NCBI GenBank assembly: GCA_039414355.1
Contig: JBCDJN010000002.1
Location: 1 to 64,000 of the forward strand
Direction of reading: 5' to 3'
DNA: 64,000 bases
Source: JBCCQL01 sp039414355
GTDB lineage: Bacteria > Planctomycetota > Planctomycetia > Pirellulales > Lacipirellulaceae
The position numbers and the translations under genes were made by a program. Positions 17,929 through 27,331 of this stretch are shown piece after piece (within the stretch, counting starts at the first letter, position 1; each line of letters starts with the position of its first letter). A model generated the notes under the pieces. It was given only the letters and a program-made list of their open reading frames with translations, searched no databases and was not told the origin of the DNA.

Positions 17929-17977
17929 AGCCCGAGACGGTCGCCGACCTTTGGCCGCGGAGCGCTTCCGAGCGTGC

Positions 17978-18334
17978 TCACACGGCCACCAGTTCGTGAC
18001 TCTCGCGGTCGACCGACGCGTCTTCACCCCAAGCCGACCCCGCGGCTTCGCCCGGCATGGTCGTCTCGGTCGCCTCTGCCCACGGCCATTCCAGATCGGC
18101 GACCGGGGCGCCGAGACGTTGCGTCGTCGCCTTCGGCTTGGTCGCGACCTCTTCCCGCACCTCGGCCTGGAGCTTGCGGACCAGCCCGGCGATGTACGGG
18201 TCGGCCCACGGCAGCATCTCACTGGGGCGAGTCCGCGACTCGCTCTCGGGCCGGGCCGGGTTGGGGCCGAAGCCGGTCTCGGTGGGAGCATCAACAACAA
18301 CAACGCGGCAGCGGATGGTTCGTGCAGTAGCCAT
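17978..18334 (-). CDS. Small hypothetical protein
   Basis: A 118-residue protein. ATG at 18334 has a good ribosome binding site (AAAGGGA) about 6 nt upstream. The N-terminal ARTIRCRVVVVDAP is beta-like and PWADPYIAGLVRKLQAEVREEV is helical; the C-terminus is acidic and disordered. The family is not recognised. An alternative plus-strand frame covers the same bases but is Arg/Ser-rich and lacks a ribosome binding site, so I prefer this strand. Confidence 0.55.
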   Translation of the reverse strand: MATARTIRCRVVVVDAPTETGFGPNPARPESESRTRPSEMLPWADPYIAGLVRKLQAEVREEVATKPKATTQRLGAPVADLEWPWAEATETTMPGEAAGSAWGEDASVDRESHELVAV

Positions 18335-18660
18335 GAAATCCCTTTCGAAGAAAAGTGGCGATCGTTGATTCGAGTAACGGTGGTTTCTGAGCAAGCGGCC
18401 GAGCAGCCGGTCGTTCGGCCCGTGGCGGGCGTCGCGTTGACCAGGCGACTCGTCCTGACCGACGCCCCCCGCGTCGACCGGAAGCCACTTACGCAGCGGC
18501 CGTGCCAATCGGGATCGCGACCCCGAGAATCCCGAATATCGAGTCGCAACACGTTGCCGAGACGCGGCTTAAGCGAAGTTGCTCGTTCGGCGAATCGGGC
18601 TAAAGAATCGCCCGAGGCCACGCAACCGGTAACCGTTGCAACCGCTTCTGAAAGCCGGTG
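18335..18660. other. 326-bp intergenic stretch
   Basis: I see no convincing gene here; open frames crossing it are Arg-rich shadows of the S41 gene. Weak hairpins occur near 18596-18615 and 18625-18645 (GCAAC/GTTGC), without T-runs, so a terminator for the S41 gene is not clear. It presumably holds the promoter of the 118-residue gene. Confidence 0.5.
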
Positions 18661-20046
18661 TCAAACTGGCGAAGCAGGCGAACCGGCGCGGGCGCTCGCG
18701 TCGAGCACGCCTTGCATGTGCTCGATGGCCCGTTCCAGGTAGGGGTCGAAGAACTCCGGCAACGCTGACTCCGGCGCGCCGTTTTCGCTTGGTTCGCGCG
18801 ACGCTTCCTCGGCATCGTCGTTCGCTTCGTCGGCGGAAGACGGCGCCGCGTTCAAGTCGCGCTCGCGGCGCTGGCGGAGCAGCTCTTGCTTCTCGTCGTC
18901 GGAGAGCACCACCTCCATGCCCTCGTTCGGCGTCACACCCCAAGGCGAGTCGTCGGGCGTCTCGGGCGAACGGTGGATGTTCACGCCGCTCGGGCGCCAG
19001 TAGCTGGCGGCGGTGAGCTTGAGCAGCCCGTCGGTGGGCGTCAGCGGGATGAGCCGCTGAACGGTCCCCTTGCCGAACGACCGCTCGCCGATCACGACCG
19101 CCCGACCGTGGTCTTGCAGGCACGCGGCGACGATCTCGCTGGCGCTGGCGCTGTTGCCGTTGACCACCACCGCCAGCGGTAGGTCGAGCCACGGCCCGCC
19201 GGCCGACGCGAACGCCTCGAGCCGCTCCTTGTCGCGGCCACGCGTTTCCACAATCGGCGTGCCGGTCGGCAGGAAGAGCCCGCTGACGTCCACCGCCGAG
19301 TCGAGCGGCCCGCCGGGGTTGTCGCGAAGGTCCAGCACGACCGCCTCCACGCCGTCGCCGGTCAGCTTGGGCAGCAGCTCGCGCAGCTCGCGGAAGGTCT
19401 GATCGCCGAAGGTGGTGATCCGCACCAACGCCACACGCTCGTCCTGCTGGAGCTTGTGCCGCCACCGGCCGTCGGCGAGGCGTCGGTCGCCGACCACGGT
19501 GGGGATGGTGATCACGTCGCGGACGATGCGGAGCTCAAGCGGCGACTCGGCGGCGTCGCGCTCGATGGTCACCGACACCGGCTCGCCGACCGGGCCGCGC
19601 ATGGTTTCGCGCACCTTGTCGTTGTCCCAGCCCAGCGTCGGGGCGCCGTCGACCGCCACGATCCGATCACCCGCCAGCACGCCGGCGCGGGCAGCGGGGG
19701 AGTCCGGCTCGGGAGTCAGAACGGTCAAGACGGGCGGCTCGCCCGTGAAGTGGAACCGCACGCCCACGCCGCCAAAGTCGCCGGCGATGCTCTCCCGCAA
19801 AAAGTTCGCCTGCACCGGCGGCAGGTACCGCGAGTGCTCATCGCCGCGTCGACGCAGCACGTCGACCATACCCCTGAGCGCGCCGGCCACCAATTCCTCA
19901 TCCGCCGGGCGGTCGAGCGCCCAAGTGTCGATCTCCTGGTACGCCTCGGCGACGTATCGGGCGCTCGGGTTGCGGGCGTTCCGAGCCGCGCAGATCACCG
20001 AGAACAGCAGCGTGGCGATGAGCAGCGTCAGGTTGCGGCGGGGCAT
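18661..20046 (-). CDS. S41-family C-terminal processing protease (Ctp/Prc)
   Basis: A 461-residue protease with an N-terminal signal anchor (NLTLLIATLLFSVICAA). A PDZ domain runs from about 85 to 170, with FGGVGVRFHF and AGVLAGDRIVAVDG. The catalytic domain carries NGNSASASEIVAACLQDHG and RSFGKGTVQRLIPL. By alignment with Tsp, the Ser-Lys dyad is Ser301 and Lys326, with Asp312 also conserved. It would cut periplasmic or envelope proteins at their C-termini. ATG at 20046 is chosen because the 77 upstream residues come from a repetitive spacer. It follows the MMPL exporter gene on the same strand. Confidence 0.92.
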   Translation of the reverse strand: MPRRNLTLLIATLLFSVICAARNARNPSARYVAEAYQEIDTWALDRPADEELVAGALRGMVDVLRRRGDEHSRYLPPVQANFLRESIAGDFGGVGVRFHFTGEPPVLTVLTPEPDSPAARAGVLAGDRIVAVDGAPTLGWDNDKVRETMRGPVGEPVSVTIERDAAESPLELRIVRDVITIPTVVGDRRLADGRWRHKLQQDERVALVRITTFGDQTFRELRELLPKLTGDGVEAVVLDLRDNPGGPLDSAVDVSGLFLPTGTPIVETRGRDKERLEAFASAGGPWLDLPLAVVVNGNSASASEIVAACLQDHGRAVVIGERSFGKGTVQRLIPLTPTDGLLKLTAASYWRPSGVNIHRSPETPDDSPWGVTPNEGMEVVLSDDEKQELLRQRRERDLNAAPSSADEANDDAEEASREPSENGAPESALPEFFDPYLERAIEHMQGVLDASARAGSPASPV

Positions 20047-20056
20047 GGAGCGAAAC

Positions 20057-20128
20057 GGCTGTTGGCTAACTGCGAAACGTTGGCGGTCTGCCAGCTTACT
20101 GCCAACTGCCAACCGCCAACAGCCAACC
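20057..20128. repeat. Short inverted repeat plus four tandem 7-mers
   Basis: GGCTGTTGGC at 20057-20066 is the exact inverse of 20115-20124. The right side holds four tandem heptamers of the form GCCAACN at 20101-20128. It fills the spacer between the exporter and protease genes and looks like a degenerate dispersed repeat. Confidence 0.6.
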
Positions 20129-20146
20129 GCCTTCGCGTTTCGTCCC

Positions 20147-23100
20147 TCACGCCCGGCGGAACTTCTGCAGCTTGGCCCGCAGGGCGGCGTTGGCGGGTGA
20201 GAGCTCGTCTTCCGGCAGCGACGAGTGCGGCGTGACGCCAACGGGCTGGTCGGCCGGTTCGCCCGCGGGCTCGGCAAGCGGCTCCGGCGGGGCCACGCCG
20301 TTGGTGGCCGGCTTGGCTGGCGTGACCACGGGCGCCTCGACCTGTGCCGGTTCAGCCTCGTCGGTCTGGGGCTCGGCGCTCTCGGCTTTGGCGATCTGGG
20401 GCTCGGCGGTCTGGGGCTCGGCGAGCACCGACGCTTCGATTCCTGTCACATCCTCCGGCCTGGCGGCGGCGCCGGGGGCGAAGAACCGGCCGAGCGGGCC
20501 GCACAGGATCGCCGGCAGCATCACCAGGTCGCCCACCAGCGCGGCGCCAAGCATGGTGATCATCAGGCAGCCGAACTCCTGCGTCGGCGTGAACGTGCTG
20601 GTGGCGAAGACCGCCAGCCCCAGCCCGGCGATGAGCGTGGTCTGCGTCATCGCCACGGCGCAGCGATCGAACGCCAGCATCGTGGCGCTCCGCCGGTCCA
20701 TGCCGCGAACAATGCCGCGGCGGAACCAGGTGAGGAAGTGGATGGTGTCGTCCACCGCCACACCTAGGGCGACGCTGGCGGTCATCATAATGCCGATGTC
20801 GATCTTGATCCCCAGCCAGCCGAGCGAGCCGAAGACCGTGACCACCGGGAAGAGGTTGGGGATCATCGAAACGATGCCGCCGCCCGGGCTGCGGAGCACG
20901 ACCACCATGACGCAGGCGATCAGCAGCGTGGCGTAGGCGATGCTCACGCCAAGGCTGGTAAGTAGCTCGCGTTGGGTCTTGTAAACCAGCGGCACGATGC
21001 CCGTGTAGCAGGCGGTCAGCGAGGCGTCGGTGGTTGAGGCGACCATCAGCTCGGCCCGCCGCTCCGCGGTCTCGGCGCCCGGCGTGGGCAGCGTGACGAG
21101 CGTCGCGTCGTCGCCGGCGATCTCCTTGACCGCCGCGGCGCCTTCGGGCGAGAGCGTCACCACCGCGTCGAGCGACGCCAGCGTCTTGCGGTAGGCGTCG
21201 CGCTTATCGCCGGGGTCGGTCAGCTTATCGAGCGCGATCTTCGCGAGCTTCCCGCGGCGCCACGTCACGCCGCTCTCGCGTAGCACTTCGTAGAGGATCT
21301 CGTCGTCGGACGGCGTCGCCGCCTGAGCGTCGATCGGCTGAGCATCGATCGACTGGGAATCACTCGACGCGGCGTCGGCCGCCGGCGTGTCGACCACCAC
21401 GGCGATGCGCGAGCCAACCAGCGACTTCTTCGCCTCGTGCAGCGTGGCCGTCAGCTTGTCCCGCAGTCGATACACATCGAGCACCGGCTCAACCTGCTCC
21501 TGCAGGTCGACCACAAACAGCCCGTAATCCATCTCGCCGCCCTGGCCATCGCCCAGCGCGGCGACGCGGGCGCTCACCCGCCACAGCTCGCGTGGATCCG
21601 TCGCTAGCCCCTCGCGCGGCTTCTCAGTGACCAAGTACTCCGCCAACGCCTCACGGTTTTCTTCCAGCGCCTTGCTGATGGTGAAGTCCGTGGCGCGGCG
21701 TTCGATGCCGTTGTTCGTTTCCCGCTCTTCGGGGCCGAAAGTCGCGGCGCTCATCGCGCGGCTGACTTGCGGCAGCGCTTCGATCCGCTGCTGGATCCGC
21801 TCGACCATCCGCAGCCGCTCGTACATGGTCATGCGGTAGGTGGGGCCGTCGTCGCTCCGCTCCTCCGGCCCGCGGCGGTGCTCGGCGCCGAGCGTGACGA
21901 TCAACTCCATCGGCACCAGGTTGCCCAGGTTGCTCTCGAACCACGCGTAGTCGTGGATGAGCTTCGTGTCACGGTCCAGCAGCTTGAGCAGGCGGACTTC
22001 GCTATCGGTCTTGGTCAGGCCGTAGGCGAAGCAACCCATCGCCGCGATGCAGGCGACGGCCGTCAGGTTGTGGCGTTGCGTGACGAACGCGGCGAACGAC
22101 GCCGCCCACGGGGGCAAGGCGCCGCCGTGCTGTCGCTTCGGCTTCTTCGGTTTCTTGTCGCCCGGCAGCTTGGGCGGGAACAGGTGCAGGCAAATCGGCA
22201 GGATGGTGATCAGCACGCCCACTGTCGCCAGCACGCCGGCCGCCGAGAAGACGCCGAACTTGCGGATGGGAACAATCTCGCTTGTGCCGAGCGACCCAAG
22301 CCCCACGGCCGTGGTCAAGGCGGCGAGCGCACACGGGCCGAAGCCAATCTTCACTCCGCGTTCTGCGGCGCCGGTGACGCCGCGGGCGTCGCGCTCGTCG
22401 CGGTAGTAGTTGACGATGTGAATGGCGCCCGACAGGCCCAGCACGTACACCACCGCCGGCATCGACATCAGGATGGCGTCGACCGTGCCCAGGTGCTTCG
22501 CTTCGTAACCAAGCAGGTTGATCTCGGCGACGCCGTACCAGTAAACGATCGCCAGGCTCACGCCGGCGCTGATGCCCGAGACGCTGAACACAAACCAGGT
22601 GAGCCGCACGCTGCGGAAGCACCAGAACGACAGGGCGAATCCGACAATGCCGGAGAACGCCGCCAGCCGCAGCAGCGTCTTCTCTCCCTCGATGTCAATG
22701 GTGACGTTGTCCACCGGCGGGCCGCCGAGGTGAACGGCGTCGGCCTGGATGCCGACCACTTCTTCCACCACCTCGCTGATCCGCTCCACCGCTTTGCGCA
22801 TGCGGACGTTGTTGTCCGTCACGTACTTGTTCAGGTACGCCAGCGAACAAGTAACGCGCGATTGATCGATGCGCGAGCGGACCTCGTCCGCGTTGAGATC
22901 GAGTTCTGCGAGCGACTCAGCGTCGACGGTAGGCGGTCCAACCAACGCGCCCTCAAGCCGGCGGATGGCGGCGACGCGGGTGAGGTTGGAGGGCTCCTCG
23001 GTTAGCGACGCGATCTGATCCGGGCCGGTCAGGATCCGCGTGAACAGCGGTTGGCCGAGGTCGTCCTTCTCGCGGTTGAGCTGATCGACCACGAGGGCGA

Positions 23101-23386
23101 TCGTCTCATCCTCGGCAAGCGTGCAGCCGTCCCAACTGACCAGCACAAACTTGGCGCCCACAAAGTGCTGGGCGAACCACCGCAGGTCGGTCGACTCCGG
23201 GTAGTCCTTCGGGAGCCAGTCCTCGGCCTTGTTGACGTTGGTCTCAAGGCCCTTGCGGACGCCGCGTGGGACGAAGCCCAGCACGAAGATCACCGCCATG
23301 GCGATGAGCAGCCAGTGCGGCAGGCCCCATCGCTTGCGGTCGAGAAAAGACGGGTCGGCAGGCGGGGGTGCGGTGGTGTCGGACAT
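20147..23386 (-). CDS. MMPL/RND-superfamily exporter
   Basis: A 1079-residue inner-membrane protein of the RND/MMPL type. It has one membrane helix near residue 30, a large periplasmic domain, a bundle of about five helices with GIVGFALSFWCFRS and VLGLSGAIHIVNYYRDERDA, a second periplasmic domain, and a second helix bundle ending in ASVALGVAVDDTIHFLTWFRRG. This duplicated layout matches sterol/hopanoid or lipid exporters. The C-terminal 100 residues are Pro/Glu/Ala-rich and disordered, with repeated AEPQTAEPQIA units. The substrate is unknown; hopanoids or envelope lipids are reasonable guesses. No membrane-fusion protein is adjacent. Confidence 0.88.
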   Translation of the reverse strand: MSDTTAPPPADPSFLDRKRWGLPHWLLIAMAVIFVLGFVPRGVRKGLETNVNKAEDWLPKDYPESTDLRWFAQHFVGAKFVLVSWDGCTLAEDETIALVVDQLNREKDDLGQPLFTRILTGPDQIASLTEEPSNLTRVAAIRRLEGALVGPPTVDAESLAELDLNADEVRSRIDQSRVTCSLAYLNKYVTDNNVRMRKAVERISEVVEEVVGIQADAVHLGGPPVDNVTIDIEGEKTLLRLAAFSGIVGFALSFWCFRSVRLTWFVFSVSGISAGVSLAIVYWYGVAEINLLGYEAKHLGTVDAILMSMPAVVYVLGLSGAIHIVNYYRDERDARGVTGAAERGVKIGFGPCALAALTTAVGLGSLGTSEIVPIRKFGVFSAAGVLATVGVLITILPICLHLFPPKLPGDKKPKKPKRQHGGALPPWAASFAAFVTQRHNLTAVACIAAMGCFAYGLTKTDSEVRLLKLLDRDTKLIHDYAWFESNLGNLVPMELIVTLGAEHRRGPEERSDDGPTYRMTMYERLRMVERIQQRIEALPQVSRAMSAATFGPEERETNNGIERRATDFTISKALEENREALAEYLVTEKPREGLATDPRELWRVSARVAALGDGQGGEMDYGLFVVDLQEQVEPVLDVYRLRDKLTATLHEAKKSLVGSRIAVVVDTPAADAASSDSQSIDAQPIDAQAATPSDDEILYEVLRESGVTWRRGKLAKIALDKLTDPGDKRDAYRKTLASLDAVVTLSPEGAAAVKEIAGDDATLVTLPTPGAETAERRAELMVASTTDASLTACYTGIVPLVYKTQRELLTSLGVSIAYATLLIACVMVVVLRSPGGGIVSMIPNLFPVVTVFGSLGWLGIKIDIGIMMTASVALGVAVDDTIHFLTWFRRGIVRGMDRRSATMLAFDRCAVAMTQTTLIAGLGLAVFATSTFTPTQEFGCLMITMLGAALVGDLVMLPAILCGPLGRFFAPGAAARPEDVTGIEASVLAEPQTAEPQIAKAESAEPQTDEAEPAQVEAPVVTPAKPATNGVAPPEPLAEPAGEPADQPVGVTPHSSLPEDELSPANAALRAKLQKFRRA

Positions 23387-23474
23387 GGCGGGGATGCGGT
23401 CCTCGGCCGCACGATCAACAGCCTACCCCCCGCCGGCGCCACGGTCTACGCCGTCAAGCTCGGCACAACGCCCA

Positions 23475-24794
23475 TTACCAGTAGAAATCGAGGCCTGTGC
23501 TCAACCCGTGGTAAAAGATGTCGCCTGTACTGTTTACACGGGCGTCGTCCGGCTGGAAGTCCAGCTGGTGCGGCGCCAGCGCCACGTGCGTCACGTACAT
23601 CATCCGGTATCCGGTCCGCCACGAGATGTTCGGGCGGAGATGCAATCGGCCGATGACGGACAGCTCGCCGAGCATGCTGATGGTGTCGGTGCGGTTCGAG
23701 TTGGAAGAGGAGATGTCGTCGATCACGTCTCCGGTGTCGCCTTCGGTGTAGGACAGGCCGGCTCGTGTCTTCAAATCGTTAGCCAAGGCGGCGAGCTTGC
23801 CGGTGGTTGTCAGGCTCCAACGAGAGCCCTGGTAGGCACAGGCGAAGCCGCCCTGCACGCCGAACATGTCATTGCTGGTACGGACGTCGTAGAGGCCGTT
23901 GGCGCCGGTGGGGACAAACGCGTTCGCGAAGATGTTGTCCGCGGACCAAGCCACGTTTTCGGTAAGGTCGATGTACCGCAAGCCGCCGAGGAACTTGTAA
24001 GTGAGTCCCGAGTTAGCGCGGCGGACCCACTCGCCGGTGGGCATCAGCTCCATCCGGTCGCGGTTCAAACGCGTCGAGATCACGTAGTTCATCTCGAAGC
24101 TGTTGATTCGGCTGTCGTACTGGATCGCCATGGACTCGGCGCCGTCGAACGACTCAAGCGCGTTCAGGTCCGTGCCCGTCAGCACCTGCATGCCGGTGCC
24201 ACCGAGGGTAGGGTCGATCGCGGTGACCACTTCCGAGTTCTGCCCGTACTCACCGCCACCGAAGACAGTGAACTCCGCGGAGTGGTCGCGGTTGTCGTTG
24301 TCACGGAACAAGAAGCGTCCGAGCGTGAAACGGACGGAGCCCTCGCGGCCGGGGGTGCTCCGGCCGAGCGAGAGGTTGCGGTTGGACTGGCTGAAGCCGG
24401 CGATGGCGCCGGTTGGTCCCAAGAGGATGGTGCCGTCGCCGGCCAGGATCAGTCGCTGGCGGTTCCACTGCCGGACCATGGCGACCGCCTCGGCTTGGCA
24501 GTACCAGTAGCCGCGGTCAAGCCAAGTGCCGGTCGTTTCTACGGGCGCGATGGCGTCCGGCAGTTCGTACCCGTTTGCGGCGGGGCCAAACTGAGCCGGC
24601 GTGCCAGAGAGGATGCTGGCGTCTGCCGGCGGGGTGGGCGTGAGTTCGATATTGGGCGCGGGCGTTGCGTCCATCGACATGGGCGCGGGCATGCCGGTCG
24701 GCGCCGGCAGCTCTTGAGCCCACAAGCCTCCGTTCGTCAGCAGCAAGCCTGCCAACGCGAACGCCCGCATCGCAATCACGGTTGTCTTGGCCAC
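23475..24794 (-). CDS. BBP7-family outer-membrane beta-barrel protein
   Basis: A 439-residue protein. I choose GTG at 24794 because a GGAGGGG ribosome binding site lies 6-7 nt upstream. The signal peptide (MRAFALAGLLLTNGGLWAQ) follows after a short basic lead. After a Pro-rich spacer, YWYCQAEAVAMVRQWNRQ begins a barrel with alternating strands and a C-terminal aromatic residue (LDFYW), as usual for outer-membrane insertion. The family is planctomycete-enriched and functionally uncharacterised. It is likely a surface porin-like structural protein. Confidence 0.8.
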   Translation of the reverse strand: MAKTTVIAMRAFALAGLLLTNGGLWAQELPAPTGMPAPMSMDATPAPNIELTPTPPADASILSGTPAQFGPAANGYELPDAIAPVETTGTWLDRGYWYCQAEAVAMVRQWNRQRLILAGDGTILLGPTGAIAGFSQSNRNLSLGRSTPGREGSVRFTLGRFLFRDNDNRDHSAEFTVFGGGEYGQNSEVVTAIDPTLGGTGMQVLTGTDLNALESFDGAESMAIQYDSRINSFEMNYVISTRLNRDRMELMPTGEWVRRANSGLTYKFLGGLRYIDLTENVAWSADNIFANAFVPTGANGLYDVRTSNDMFGVQGGFACAYQGSRWSLTTTGKLAALANDLKTRAGLSYTEGDTGDVIDDISSSNSNRTDTISMLGELSVIGRLHLRPNISWRTGYRMMYVTHVALAPHQLDFQPDDARVNSTGDIFYHGLSTGLDFYW

Positions 24795-25150
24795 GGATTT
24801 CCCCCTCCACATTGGCCTCATGCTCGCCGCGGGGCGGAAGATTCTTCTCCCCCGTCCGGACGCCAATCCTTCGGCGGCCGGCAGTAGCGCCCCGAGCGGT
24901 GCGCCCACGGCGCCCCACCTGTGGGTTGTTCATCGACGCCGCACGACCGGCAGTACAGTAATTGCCGCTAGAATCGACAGAATGACCCCAGCCGGCACAG
25001 GCCGCACCATTTAACACACGCCGTGGCGCCAGCAGGCCATGCCGGTAGAATGACGGGCCGTTTCCGTGCGCACCTCGCCCCCCTTTTTGGCGGCGTGCCG
25101 CGCGTGGCGCCGCGAGGCGCCACCAACCTCCTTGCGACGAAAGCCGCGAC
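24795..25150. promoter_or_regulatory. 356-bp divergent intergenic region
   Basis: It separates the BBP7 gene (minus) from the SEC-C gene (plus), so it should contain promoters for both. Two TAGAAT boxes, at 24969-24974 and 25046-25051, are plausible plus-strand -10 elements, but neither has a good -35 at 17 bp. No gene is supported. Confidence 0.3.
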
Positions 25151-27313
25151 ATGGCTGTCGACCCCTACGCGTTCTGCCCCTGCGGCAGTGGCAACAAGCT
25201 CAAGTTCTGCTGCTCCGACCTGGCGGCGGACATCGACAAGATTCAAACGATGATCGAGGGCGATCAGCCCCGCGCTGCGCTCCGGCACGTGGATCAGACG
25301 CTCGCCAAGTCGCCGAAGCGCGAGTCGCTGCTCGATCTGAAGGTGCGCATCGAGCTCATGCTGGACGATGTGGAAGCCGCCGCAACGACCGTGGCGGAGT
25401 TCCTGGAGGTCGGCCCCGAGAACCCCACCGCCCACGCGCAAAACGCGGTGGTGCAGGCGGCGTCTCGCGGCGGCCGCGCGGCGGTGACGCCGCTGCAGCA
25501 GGCGCTCGCCCTGGTTGAAAAAGAGATGCCCCGCCAGGTGCTGCAGGCGATTGGCGCCGTGGCCCAAACACTGCTGGCCGAAGGCAACGTGCTGGCGGCT
25601 CAGGCGCACCTGTGGCTGTACCAAGGCGTCGCCGGCCCGGAGAGCGGCGCCCTGGAACTGCTCTACCGGCTCAACCGCATGGACGACATGCCGCTGCCGT
25701 TCCGCGAGCAGTGGTACATGCGACCCGCCGCCGAAGGCCACCCCGGCGAGACCGACCACCACCGCGCCCAGTGGTACGCCAGCTCCGGCCGCTGGCTGCC
25801 AGCGGCGCAGGCGCTCGATTCGCTCTGCAGCCTCTACCCGGACGAGCCGAGCTTCGCCTACAACCGCGGCCTGGTCTACGGCTGGCTGGGCGACCTGCCG
25901 CGGCTGGTGGCGGGCATGCACCAGTTTGCCGCCAGCCCCGGCGTGCCGCGCGAAGAGGCCGTTGAGGCCGAGGCGATGGCGTTGCTCATCGACCCCACGC
26001 TGCAGGACCCGCCGATCGATGTGGTGCGGGTTGATTACCCCATCGCCGACGAGGGCGCCATGCTCGCGGCGTTGGGCGCCGACGACCGGGTGTTCGAAGT
26101 GCCCGTCGACCCGGAGCAGGCCGCCGCGGAAGACGGACCGCCGCCGCGGAAGATGTTCGCGTTGCTCGACAAACCGCTGCCCGAAACCGGCGCGGACATC
26201 ACCCGCGACCGGGTGCCCAACGTCTTGGGCATGCTTACCTACTACGGCCGGCAAACCGATCGGCACGAGCGGCTCTCGTTCACCCTGGACAAGGGAGACG
26301 GCTACGAGTCGGCCCTGGCTCTGCTGGGCGAAGTGACCGGCGGCTCGTTGCAGGACACCGATGGCGAGGAGCGACTGGGCGCCTCGAACGTCGCCGAGCA
26401 GGTGCTGAGCTGGCGTTGGCACTTCCCGCCCGACACGCCGCCGGCGCTCCGCCGTGAGCTGCTCAGCGAGCAGCGCCGCGAGGCGATCCTCACCAAGTGG
26501 CCCGAAACGCCCCGACACGCGTTGGGCGACAAGTCGCCGCGTGAAGCGGCGAAGGACACCGCGGGCGACCCCGCTCTGAAGCTGCGGCTCGAAGCCCTGG
26601 TGCTGCTGCTTGAGCAGGGCCGCAAGAACCACAAGTACGGCGAGACGTTCGCGGAGTTGCGTCGCGAACTCGGCCTTGAAGAACTCGGGCCGATCGACGC
26701 CTCGACGGTCGACGTGTTGATGACCCCACTCGGTCGGCTGACGCGGATCGATCTGAGCGCGGTGAGCGACGACGATCTGGAGAAGCTCTACCGCAAGGCC
26801 TCCTTGGCCGCCGCCGACGCCGCTGTGGCCCACACCGCCCGCGAGGCGCTCCGCCGTCCGTCGCTCGCCGAGAGGATCCCGTACCGCGAAGCGTACGATC
26901 GGTTGCTGATGCTGGAGGACGACAACCACAAGGCGCTCGAGCTGGTCGAAGAGGCCCGCCAGATGGCCGACGCACGCGGTGAGTCCAACGCGGCTTGGGA
27001 CTTGATGGAGCTGGAGCTGCACGTGCTGGAGAACGAGCCCGACAAGGCGCACGCGCTGCTCGAGCACCTGCGGGACGAGCACGGCAAAGAGCCCGGGGTT
27101 GCCGAGCAGATCTACCAGTTGATGTACGCCTTGGGGGCGTTCCGCGAGGGCGAGGAACTCCAGCCCGGCGCCGCGATGCCCGGCACGCCTTTGCCGGGCG
27201 CCGAGCCGGCCAGCTCGCTCACCGCCGAGCCGGAGCCCGCCACCACCAGCGGCATCTGGACGCCCGATAGCGAAACCGGCGGCGGCGGCAAGAAGCTGTG
27301 GACGCCTACCTAG
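25151..27313 (+). CDS. SEC-C zinc-motif protein with TPR-like repeats
   Basis: A 720-residue cytoplasmic protein. The N-terminus carries CPCGSGNKLKFCC (residues 9-21), the SEC-C zinc-binding motif also found at the C-terminus of SecA. The rest is largely helical with TPR-like pairs, such as WLPAAQALDSLCSLYPDEPSFAYNRG and ALELVEEARQMADARGES. The C-terminal 60 residues are Pro/Glu/Ala-rich. Function is unknown; SEC-C modules bind zinc and often partner proteins or ribosomes. It is 18 bp upstream of ribD. Confidence 0.85.
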   Translation: MAVDPYAFCPCGSGNKLKFCCSDLAADIDKIQTMIEGDQPRAALRHVDQTLAKSPKRESLLDLKVRIELMLDDVEAAATTVAEFLEVGPENPTAHAQNAVVQAASRGGRAAVTPLQQALALVEKEMPRQVLQAIGAVAQTLLAEGNVLAAQAHLWLYQGVAGPESGALELLYRLNRMDDMPLPFREQWYMRPAAEGHPGETDHHRAQWYASSGRWLPAAQALDSLCSLYPDEPSFAYNRGLVYGWLGDLPRLVAGMHQFAASPGVPREEAVEAEAMALLIDPTLQDPPIDVVRVDYPIADEGAMLAALGADDRVFEVPVDPEQAAAEDGPPPRKMFALLDKPLPETGADITRDRVPNVLGMLTYYGRQTDRHERLSFTLDKGDGYESALALLGEVTGGSLQDTDGEERLGASNVAEQVLSWRWHFPPDTPPALRRELLSEQRREAILTKWPETPRHALGDKSPREAAKDTAGDPALKLRLEALVLLLEQGRKNHKYGETFAELRRELGLEELGPIDASTVDVLMTPLGRLTRIDLSAVSDDDLEKLYRKASLAAADAAVAHTAREALRRPSLAERIPYREAYDRLLMLEDDNHKALELVEEARQMADARGESNAAWDLMELELHVLENEPDKAHALLEHLRDEHGKEPGVAEQIYQLMYALGAFREGEELQPGAAMPGTPLPGAEPASSLTAEPEPATTSGIWTPDSETGGGGKKLWTPT

Positions 27314-27331
27314 TTCGCACGACTACCCCCA

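Noticed and set aside
16561..18621. 686-residue minus-strand open frame
   Set aside because: It is antisense to the flavoprotein and peroxidase genes; composition is Arg/Ala-rich with no domain. High GC makes long antisense frames common here.
17951..18742. 263-residue plus-strand open frame
   Set aside because: It overlaps the 118-residue minus-strand gene, which has a good ribosome binding site and more protein-like sequence.
20101..20128. CRISPR-like tandem repeats
   Set aside because: Units are 7 bp without spacers and no cas genes are present.
21767..23005. 412-residue plus-strand open frame
   Set aside because: It lies antisense inside the MMPL exporter gene and is His/Arg/Gln-rich without any family resemblance.
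24968..27082. 704-residue minus-strand open frame
   Set aside because: It is the reverse of the SEC-C gene; the other strand has clear motifs and this one has none.
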